Positions 1-3,760 of a stretch of DNA of 6,522 bases are shown one piece after another. The DNA comes from Pseudomonadota bacterium (lineage in GTDB: Bacteria > Chloroflexota > UBA6077 > JAJPHF01): contig JAJPHF010000078.1 of assembly GCA_021325365.1 (NCBI GenBank), forward strand, positions 1 to 6,522, given 5' to 3'. The notes under the pieces were generated by a model, which was given only the letters and a program-made list of their open reading frames with translations, did not search any database and had not been told where the DNA came from. Position 1 is the first letter of the stretch, and the number at the start of each line of letters is the position of its first letter. The position numbers and the translations under genes were made by a program.

Positions 1-128
1 GCGTCGAGGTGCTTGATGAGCGCCGTGCAGTCGTAGTTCGCGGGGTTCACCTCCCGCTCGATGCAGACTAGCTCGTCCGGGATCTCCCGCTGCACGTCCG
101 CCAGATATGTCCGTAGATCTTTCGGCAT
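1..128 (-). CDS. UbiD-family decarboxylase, N-terminal fragment (runs off left edge)
   Basis: The minus strand from ATG at 128-126 reads 42 complete codons, beginning MPKDLRTYLADVQREIPDEL and continuing through VCIEREVNPANYDCTALIKH to the window edge, with no stop. The opening 'KDLR-x-(Y/F)L' followed by an acidic, E-rich segment, 'V-x-I-x-REV' and a short helix is how UbiD-family proteins usually start. Known members are prenylated-FMN-dependent decarboxylases/carboxylases of aromatic and alpha,beta-unsaturated acids, are cytoplasmic, and need a UbiX flavin prenyltransferase, which is not in this window. The start is supported by GGGAGG at 141-136, 7 nt upstream, with a second GGAG closer in. 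It is the last gene of the minus-strand series, 279 bases beyond the cyclase-family gene, and may have its own promoter (see 183-188). The prFMN and metal-binding residues lie outside the window, so the call rests on the N-terminus alone. Confidence 0.7.
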   Translation of the reverse strand, partial: MPKDLRTYLADVQREIPDELVCIEREVNPANYDCTALIKHLD

Positions 129-135
129 CCCTCCG

Positions 136-141
136 CCTCCC
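136..141 (-). promoter_or_regulatory. Shine-Dalgarno of the ubiD-like gene
   Basis: GGGAGG on the minus strand lies 7 nt upstream of the ATG at 128-126. It fixes the start of the left-edge fragment, which is too short to judge by length. Confidence 0.65.
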
Positions 142-182
142 ACTGCTGTCACGCATGCGAAACATGTTATCTGATCTGCGAC

Positions 183-188
183 ATGATA
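183..188 (-). promoter_or_regulatory. Candidate -10 box for the ubiD-like gene
   Basis: The minus strand reads TATCAT, five of six matches to the bacterial TATAAT consensus, in a locally AT-rich patch about 55 bases upstream of the ATG at 128. It would put transcription start near 176 and give a leader of roughly 48 nt. No good TTGACA-like -35 box lies 16-18 nt upstream, since that spacer is filled by the GC-rich palindrome at 190-203. The promoter may therefore be activator-dependent, or the call may be wrong. Confidence 0.35.
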
Positions 189-189
189 C

Positions 190-203
190 ACTCGGCGCCG
201 AGT
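190..203. promoter_or_regulatory. Perfect 14-bp palindrome, possible operator
   Basis: ACTCGGCGCCGAGT equals its own reverse complement over all 14 bases. It sits one base upstream of the candidate -10 box of the ubiD-like gene (minus strand), in the -35/-10 spacer where repressor operators often lie. The flanking bases (c189, c204) do not extend the symmetry. Function as a protein-binding site is inference; the regulator is not in the window. Confidence 0.35.
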
Positions 204-407
204 CGGAGGCCAGCCCGATGATTCGGCTCTCCACTATTGCGGCGCCGCTTGCCGGGTACGCCTGGCGGCCTGCGCGCCGGTGCCGGCCCCGTCCACGTCG
301 ATCGGCGGCGCCATGCCGCCCGGGGCGGCGAGCGGTGCGCCGCCAGCAGCCGGGCCGGCTTCAGGAGCCGCGCCCGCCCTGCTTGAACGGCAGCGGCGTC
401 GCCATGC

Positions 408-1166
408 TTACGCCTCGAGGAAGGCGACGACGCGACAGATGGAGGCCTCGCCGCCCTCGAAGCGCCAGGGGAAGACGCCGATGTGGCAGCGGCGATTCAG
501 CACCTGCTGTACGTCGCCGCCGAGGTTCTCGACGTGCAGGATGTTTTGCCGGAACGGCACGCGGTGCATGACGAAGAGGTCTTCCTTCGGGAAGACCTCG
601 CGCAGCTTCTGGTGGCGCAGGTCCTCGAACTCCTCGACGAGGTCGGGCCGCATACGGGTGATCGTCGTGTTCATGGGATGATCGCCCGAGCCGCAGTCCA
701 TGCCGGTCCAGGCGATCTGCATGTCCACCAGCCACTCGGCCAGCCGCCGGTCGCCGCCGGGGTGCCGCAGGAAGTAGCGCGCCTCGTCCTCGGCCTCGCA
801 GCCCGGGTAGTAGCGCTTGTAGCCCGTGTAGTAGAGGAGAATGTCGCCCTTCTTGACCTCGACCTTGCTGGTAATCATCTCGGGCGTGATCACGTCCCAG
901 TCACCGACGCAGTCGCTGATGTCGGCGATGACGCCCTCGCCGAAGCAGCGGGAGAGCGGGAAGCTGGCGATGTCGGCGCCGCCGGGGATGGCGTGCATCT
1001 GGCCGTCGAGGTGCGTGCTGACGTGCAGCGGTGTCTCGACGTACTGGGCGACGATCTCGTTGGAGGAGAAGCGCTGGATGTAGTAGTGCTTGACCGGGGG
1101 GTAGCCTGCCCACCCGGGCGTGTGGATGCTGAACGGGTGCGTCAGGTCGACCAGCTCGAACTTCAC
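408..1166 (-). CDS. Cyclase-family metal-dependent hydrolase (kynurenine formamidase / isatin hydrolase-like)
   Basis: The 252-residue product belongs to the 'putative cyclase' family, which includes kynurenine formamidase, isatin hydrolase and polyketide-cyclase-like enzymes; known members hydrolyse a cyclic amide, formamide or lactone with a bound metal. Visible evidence is the opening 'ELVDLTHPFSIHTPGWAGYP' (residues 4-23), the metal-site signature as HVSTHLDGQMH (48-58), and a C-terminal 'MHRVPFRQNILHVENLGG' segment with H201 and E213. By family analogy H48, H52 and D54 would hold the metal and H58 would assist catalysis. The usual signature is HxGTHxDxPxH; here Gly is Ser (50) and Pro is Gln (56), so the substrate may differ from the characterised enzymes. 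No signal peptide or membrane segment is seen. The frame stays open to an ATG at 1235, but GTG at 1166 is preferred because GGAGG lies 6 nt upstream and the family homology begins there; the longer form would overlap the toxin gene. The physiological substrate cannot be told. Confidence 0.88.
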   Translation of the reverse strand: MKFELVDLTHPFSIHTPGWAGYPPVKHYYIQRFSSNEIVAQYVETPLHVSTHLDGQMHAIPGGADIASFPLSRCFGEGVIADISDCVGDWDVITPEMITSKVEVKKGDILLYYTGYKRYYPGCEAEDEARYFLRHPGGDRRLAEWLVDMQIAWTGMDCGSGDHPMNTTITRMRPDLVEEFEDLRHQKLREVFPKEDLFVMHRVPFRQNILHVENLGGDVQQVLNRRCHIGVFPWRFEGGEASICRVVAFLEA

Positions 1167-1172
1167 GGCGTA

Positions 1173-1177
1173 CCTCC
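1173..1177 (-). promoter_or_regulatory. Shine-Dalgarno deciding a GTG start
   Basis: GGAGG on the minus strand, 6 nt before GTG 1166-1164. It lies in the 46-nt gap after the toxin stop and argues for the 252-residue form of the cyclase-family protein over the upstream in-frame ATG at 1235. Confidence 0.7.
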
Positions 1178-1212
1178 ACACAAGCAATCGGGATGAGCTA
1201 CCTGCCACGCAG

Positions 1213-1644
1213 TCAAGCTCGCTGCCCAAGAGCAAGCCGCACGTCGGCCTCCGAGTAGCCGGCCAGGCGATTGCCCTGGGTGAGCCAGTATTGCAGATCG
1301 TGGCAACGAAAGAGCTGGTTGTGATAGTCGGACTGGATAGCCATCCAGTCCAGCATCATGGCTATCCGGATCTCCTGCTGATGCGACGGTACGATAGGCA
1401 TGAGGATAATGCCGGCGTGCATTCCACCTTGCAGGCGAAACGCTATGTGTAAGCGCCGGAAATCACGAGCATCATGGGTTAGGATGGCGAGATCGTGTTG
1501 GGTAGCAAATGTAAGCTGCGATTCATCGTCTACGCTGAGCAGCCCCTCTGCCAACGCTGTTGTAGCGTGATAACCGCGAACCTGGAGGCGCTCGGCAAGC
1601 TCATGTCGAACGCATTCATCCAGATAGACGGAGGGTACTGGCAT
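1213..1644 (-). CDS. DUF5615-type PIN-like protein, probable toxin of a type II toxin-antitoxin pair
   Basis: The 143-residue protein starts VYLDECVRHELAERLQVRGY (6-25) and continues to 'SVDDESQLTFA' (37-47) and 'LAILTHDARDF' (52-62). This is the spacing of acidic residues in PIN-like proteins of the DUF5615/Mut7-C type (usual pattern LLDEN... SDEE... TRDKDF). D9, E10, D39/D40, D58 and D61 could form the metal site of a ribonuclease. The stretch beyond about residue 65 is longer than in the minimal domain (about 110-120 residues) and is not recognised. The ATG overlaps the antitoxin stop by one base (TGATG), implying translational coupling; no strong separate ribosome binding site is present. 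Sampled lines are about 55-57% GC, well below the flanking metabolic genes, which suggests separate acquisition. RNase activity and toxicity are family inference; several DUF5615 proteins remain untested. Confidence 0.75.
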   Translation of the reverse strand: MPVPSVYLDECVRHELAERLQVRGYHATTALAEGLLSVDDESQLTFATQHDLAILTHDARDFRRLHIAFRLQGGMHAGIILMPIVPSHQQEIRIAMMLDWMAIQSDYHNQLFRCHDLQYWLTQGNRLAGYSEADVRLALGQRA

Positions 1645-1904
1645 CAGGCCAGAGCGTCCTCGTTCTCCTGAATGTAGTGGTCGATCTCCGCCCGGTTGGC
1701 CTCGTAGAACGCCAGTGCATCTTCTATGTCTTCGCGGGTGAGTCGCGGGAAGGCGTCTAGAAGACTCGCAATGTCTCCATCCTGTCGCAACGTCTCGACG
1801 ATCACCCGCACAGAGACTCGCGTTCCGCTGACCGTAGGCTCACCGCTGAGCACACGAGGATTACGCACGATGCGCGGAAATGGCAGCGAGTACGCTTCCG
1901 CCAT
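1644..1904 (-). CDS. DUF433-family protein, probable antitoxin
   Basis: The 86-residue product carries the DUF433 signature: 'RNPRVLSGEPTVSGTRVSV' (14-32), a helical stretch with 'G-D-I-A-S-L-L-D-A-F-P-R-L' (43-55) and 'LTREDIEDALAFYEANRAEI' (55-74). DUF433 proteins are small winged-helix-like antitoxins commonly encoded directly before a DUF5615 PIN-like partner, as here. The acidic C-terminal tail (about 72-86) could bind and mask the toxin. ATG at 1904 is chosen over an in-frame GTG at 1922 because AAGGAG lies 6 nt before the ATG, inside the codons that the longer form would use. The stop shares one base with the toxin start. By analogy with other type II systems, autorepression at the inverted repeat 1927-1944 is possible. 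The pair is inserted between an SDR and a cyclase gene on the same strand, so readthrough from the catabolic genes is possible. Confidence 0.8.
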   Translation of the reverse strand: MAEAYSLPFPRIVRNPRVLSGEPTVSGTRVSVRVIVETLRQDGDIASLLDAFPRLTREDIEDALAFYEANRAEIDHYIQENEDALA

Positions 1905-1910
1905 GTTAGT

Positions 1911-1916
1911 CTCCTT
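1911..1916 (-). promoter_or_regulatory. Shine-Dalgarno of the DUF433 antitoxin
   Basis: AAGGAG on the minus strand, 6 nt before ATG 1904-1902. It decides the 86-residue start over the upstream GTG at 1922. Confidence 0.65.
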
Positions 1917-1926
1917 CTTCACCTAC

Positions 1927-1944
1927 TAGCCGCCACTGTGGCTA
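1927..1944. promoter_or_regulatory. Inverted repeat upstream of the toxin-antitoxin genes, possible operator
   Basis: TAGCCGCCACTGTGGCTA has outer arms TAGCC/GGCTA that pair perfectly, continuing with a G-T and a C-G pair around a 4-base centre. It ends 22 bases before the antitoxin ATG and lies between that gene and the SDR stop at 1985. On the minus strand a weak TACAGT hexamer (1947-1942) overlaps its edge. The position fits an autoregulatory operator of a type II toxin-antitoxin pair. There is no U-run after it, so a Rho-independent terminator for the SDR operon is less likely. Confidence 0.3.
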
Positions 1945-1984
1945 CTGTAGCACGTCAGGCCGGCGTTGAACGAGTGGGCGAGCG

Positions 1985-2737
1985 TCAGGTGCGGCCGAGG
2001 AGGAGGTCGCCGCCGTCGATGGGGAGGACCTGGCCGGTGAGCCAGGCGGCGAGGTCGCTGGCGAGGAAGAGGATCAGGCCGGCCACGTCCTCAGGCTGGC
2101 CGAGGCGCCCGAGGGGCAGGCGGGCCGCGCGGGCGCGGACCTGCTCGGGCGTGCGCTCGGTGATGCCGGTCAGCACCGGACCGGGGGCGACGGCGTTCAC
2201 GGTGACGCCATCGGGACCTAGCTCCTGCGCCAGCGAGCGCACGAGGCCGATCACCCCGCCCTTCGCCGCCGAGTAGTGGGCAAGGCCGGCCTGGCCGATC
2301 AGACCGTAGTGCGACGCCGTGCAGACGATGCGGCCGTGGCGGCTGCGGCGCAGCGCCGGGAGGGCGGCGCGCACGGTGTAGAAGACGCCGTCGAGGTCCA
2401 CGGCGAGGACCGTGTCCCACGCCGCCTCGTCCATGTCTACGACGGCCTGGTGGCTGCTGATGCCCGCGTTCGCCACGAGGACGTCCAGCCCGCCCCAGCG
2501 GTCGAGCGCCTGCTGCACCGCCGCGCCGATCGCCGCCGGATCGGCCACGTCGGCCGCCAGGCCGAGCGCGTCGTACCCACGCTCCCGCGCCTCAGCCGCA
2601 GCGGCCGCGGCGCGCGCGGCGCGCACGTCCACGTAGGCCACGCGAGCGCCCGCCTGGCCGAGCATGAGGGCGGTGGCGCGGCCGATGCCGCTGCCGGCGC
2701 CGGTGACGAGCGCCACGCGGCCGGTGAGGTCGATCAT
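1985..2737 (-). CDS. Short-chain dehydrogenase/reductase (SDR), NAD-preferring, Asn-to-Asp at tetrad position
   Basis: A 250-residue classical SDR oxidoreductase with a Rossmann fold. Seen in order: cofactor-loop motif TGAGSGIG (12-19), an acidic residue at the end of the second strand (D37 in 'VAYVDVRA'), which in this family favours NAD(H) over NADP(H), NAG (90-92), catalytic serine S142 in 'CTASHYG', and YSAAK with Y155 and K159. The usual tetrad asparagine ('VNL') is replaced by D114 in 'AVDLDGVF'. The end 'LTGQVLPIDGGDLLL' is the typical C-terminal SDR segment. Length is normal (about 250). ATG at 2737 overlaps the preceding SDR's stop as ATGA, with an AGGTGA-like site just upstream, so the two are almost surely cotranslated. 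The likely role is oxidation of an alcohol or diol intermediate, or reduction of a keto acid, in the local pathway; the substrate cannot be read from sequence. A FabG-like role is less likely because no fatty-acid genes are nearby. Confidence 0.9.
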   Translation of the reverse strand: MIDLTGRVALVTGAGSGIGRATALMLGQAGARVAYVDVRAARAAAAAAEARERGYDALGLAADVADPAAIGAAVQQALDRWGGLDVLVANAGISSHQAVVDMDEAAWDTVLAVDLDGVFYTVRAALPALRRSRHGRIVCTASHYGLIGQAGLAHYSAAKGGVIGLVRSLAQELGPDGVTVNAVAPGPVLTGITERTPEQVRARAARLPLGRLGQPEDVAGLILFLASDLAAWLTGQVLPIDGGDLLLGRT

Positions 2738-3501
2738 AGCGTCACCTGGCCGCCGTTCACGGCGAGCAGCTGGCCGGTGATGTGGCGGCTGCGCCGCGAG
2801 AGCAGGAAGAGGATCAGGTCGGCCACGTCGGCGGCGGTCGCGATACGGCCGAGCGGGTTGGCACGCAGCGTGGCCAGGACGTGCTCTTCCGAGCGGCCGG
2901 GGAGCGAACGCGGCATGGGCGTGTCGATCGACCCGGGCGCCACGGCGTTGGCGCGGATGCCACAGGGCGCGATCTCCAGGGCGAGCGCCTTCGTGAACGC
3001 CGCGATGCCCGCCTTCGAGGCCGCGTAGTGGGCACGCTCGCGGGCGCCCGTCACGGCGAGGCTCGACGCCATCGTCACGATGGCCCCGGCGCGCGCGGGC
3101 AGCATCGCCCGCGCGGCCGCCCGGCAAGTCAGGAACGTGCCGCGCAGGTTCACGCGCAGCACGCGGTGCCACTCGGCGTCCGTCATCTGCTCGACCGGCG
3201 CCGCGCCGTAGATGCCGGCCGCCGCGACCACGCCGCCGAGCGGCTGCCCGGTCTCGGCCGCGACGACGAAGGCCCGCGCCACGTCGGCGGCATCGCCCAC
3301 GTCGCCGGGCGCGAGGCGCACGCGGTCCGGCTGGCCCCAGGCGGCGGCCGCCGCGTCCAGCGCCCCTGGCGCGAGGTCGAAGGCGACGACGGTCGCGCCC
3401 TCGGCGAGGAGCGCCGCCACGACGGCGCGGCCGATGCCGCCCGCGGCGCCGGTCACCAGCGCGGTGCGCCCGGCCCACTCGCCTCCCTCGGCCATTGTCA
3501 C
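2734..3501 (-). CDS. Short-chain dehydrogenase/reductase (SDR), first of a tandem pair
   Basis: A 255-residue classical SDR. Numbered from the GTG start, it shows TGAAGGIG (17-24), an acidic cofactor selector D42 in 'VVAFDLAPG' (pointing to NAD), an intact tetrad Asn N118 ('RVNLRGTF'), S146 in 'TMASSLAV', and YAASK with Y159 and K163, ending 'HITGQLLAVNGGQVTL'. The usual NNAG motif before the fourth helix reads AAAG (93-96). GTG at 3501 is chosen because GGGAGG (3513-3508) lies 6 nt upstream; an in-frame ATG at 3495 would give 253 residues with a 12-nt spacing. Its stop overlaps the next SDR's ATG by four bases. The two SDRs share fold and motifs but differ in active-site details, so they look like separate pathway enzymes and not a recent duplication. 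It is separated from the hydroxylase gene by 259 bases of repeat-rich DNA, so it may be transcribed with it or from its own promoter. Substrate unknown. Confidence 0.88.
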   Translation of the reverse strand: MTMAEGGEWAGRTALVTGAAGGIGRAVVAALLAEGATVVAFDLAPGALDAAAAAWGQPDRVRLAPGDVGDAADVARAFVVAAETGQPLGGVVAAAGIYGAAPVEQMTDAEWHRVLRVNLRGTFLTCRAAARAMLPARAGAIVTMASSLAVTGARERAHYAASKAGIAAFTKALALEIAPCGIRANAVAPGSIDTPMPRSLPGRSEEHVLATLRANPLGRIATAADVADLILFLLSRRSRHITGQLLAVNGGQVTL

Positions 3502-3507
3502 GATTGG

Positions 3508-3513
3508 CCTCCC
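3508..3513 (-). promoter_or_regulatory. Shine-Dalgarno deciding a GTG start of the first SDR
   Basis: GGGAGG on the minus strand, 6 nt before GTG 3501-3499. The 12-base word containing it (plus strand GCCTCCCTCGGC, 3507-3518) recurs at 3481-3492 just inside the coding region, a tight direct repeat across the start codon. Confidence 0.55.
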
Positions 3514-3522
3514 TCGGCGCTC

Positions 3523-3557
3523 TCCGACATCACTCGCCGTTGCTCTCTCCTGTCGGA
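3523..3557. repeat. Inverted repeat in the SDR leader
   Basis: Perfect 7-base arms TCCGACA (3523-3529) and TGTCGGA (3551-3557) are separated by 21 bases, starting 22 bases upstream of the SDR GTG. It might be an operator with half-sites about 28 bp apart centre to centre, or a leader stem. It could also be chance in GC-rich DNA. Confidence 0.3.
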
Positions 3558-3590
3558 CTCCCTCGTGCCCCATCCCGCCGGGGTTGCGGC

Positions 3591-3619
3591 CAGTGGCGCT
3601 TGCAGTATTCCGCGCCCCA
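3591..3619. repeat. 29-bp hairpin repeat, copy A
   Basis: It begins CAGTGGCGCTTGCAGTATTC and matches copy B at 3669-3697 at 27 of 29 positions, in the same orientation and 78 bases apart. The ends are complementary (GTGGCGC against GCGCCCC with one mismatch) around a 12-base loop containing AGTATTCC. Confidence 0.75.
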
Positions 3620-3668
3620 AGCCCCCGCGGCGCCGGCCCTCCCGGTGGCTCCGGCGCCGGCACGGGGG

Positions 3669-3697
3669 CAGTGGCGCTGGCAGTATTCCGCGCCACA
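3669..3697. repeat. 29-bp hairpin repeat, copy B
   Basis: It begins CAGTGGCGCTGGCAGTATTC. Its arms GTGGCGC and GCGCCAC pair perfectly over 7 bp around a 12-base loop. It differs from copy A (3591-3619) at two positions, one in the loop and one in the stem; the stem change makes pairing perfect here. It directly abuts the 33-bp repeat that starts at 3698. Confidence 0.75.
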
Positions 3698-3730
3698 GGC
3701 CGCGGGCGGCCACGAGAGCCGCCCCTACGA
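3698..3730. repeat. 33-bp interspersed repeat, copy 1
   Basis: All 33 bases are identical to 6475-6507, in the same orientation. The core is a hairpin with 7-bp perfect arms, GGGCGGC (3704-3710) and GCCGCCC (3718-3724), around the loop CACGAGA, followed by CCTACGA-type sequence. It resembles the REP-like intergenic repeats that I recall from GC-rich Chloroflexota genomes; this cannot be checked here. The two copies bracket the hydroxylase gene. Confidence 0.85.
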
Positions 3731-3760
3731 GATATGGGCCCTCGGCTGAGTCATCCCCGG

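Larger units (their letters stand above)
129..407. other. Gene-free interval between cyclase-family gene and ubiD-like gene
   Basis: No convincing reading frame fits here; the long frames on both strands are shadows of the cyclase-family gene or GC-driven open frames rich in Arg/Pro/Ala. The part next to the UbiD gene (about 150-190) is unusually AT-rich for this window and contains two short palindromes, CGCATGCG at 152-159 and AACATGTT at 161-168, plus the promoter-like elements listed separately. The half next to the cyclase gene is very GC-rich and carries a 7-bp inverted repeat at 315-329 (GCCGCCC/GGGCGGC with one base between). That could fold in the transcript but has no following U-run, so it is not a clear intrinsic terminator. 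Confidence 0.6.
3502..3760. other. Repeat-rich gap between hydroxylase and SDR genes
   Basis: No gene is supported here. Going leftward from the hydroxylase stop, the gap holds: one copy of a 33-bp repeat (3698-3730), abutted exactly by one copy of a 29-bp hairpin repeat (3669-3697); a GC-rich spacer with complementary GCGCCGG/CCGGCGC blocks near 3630-3660; a second 29-bp copy (3591-3619); and a 7-bp inverted repeat TCCGACA/TGTCGGA at 3523-3529 and 3551-3557 in the SDR leader. The hairpins could slow or end transcription or stabilise the upstream message, but no U-run follows any of them. No convincing promoter for the SDR pair was seen. Confidence 0.6.

Noticed and set aside
315..329. GC-rich inverted repeat downstream of the cyclase-family gene as an intrinsic terminator
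   Set aside because: The stem has essentially no loop and no U-run follows on the minus strand; such palindromes are common at this GC content.
1167..1235. N-terminal extension of the cyclase-family protein to the ATG at 1235
   Set aside because: The extension would overlap the toxin gene, has no family similarity, and is outcompeted by a GTG with GGAGG at ideal spacing.
3498..3530. A 10-codon leader-peptide frame (MSESAEGGQS, minus strand) whose TGA overlaps the SDR GTG start
   Set aside because: There is no well-placed Shine-Dalgarno and no run of regulatory codons, and its sequence is explained by the local 12-base direct repeat.
3591..3730. Repeats as a CRISPR array
   Set aside because: Only two 29-bp copies with a 49-base spacer, imperfect identity, a different abutting repeat and no cas genes; hairpin intergenic repeats explain it better.
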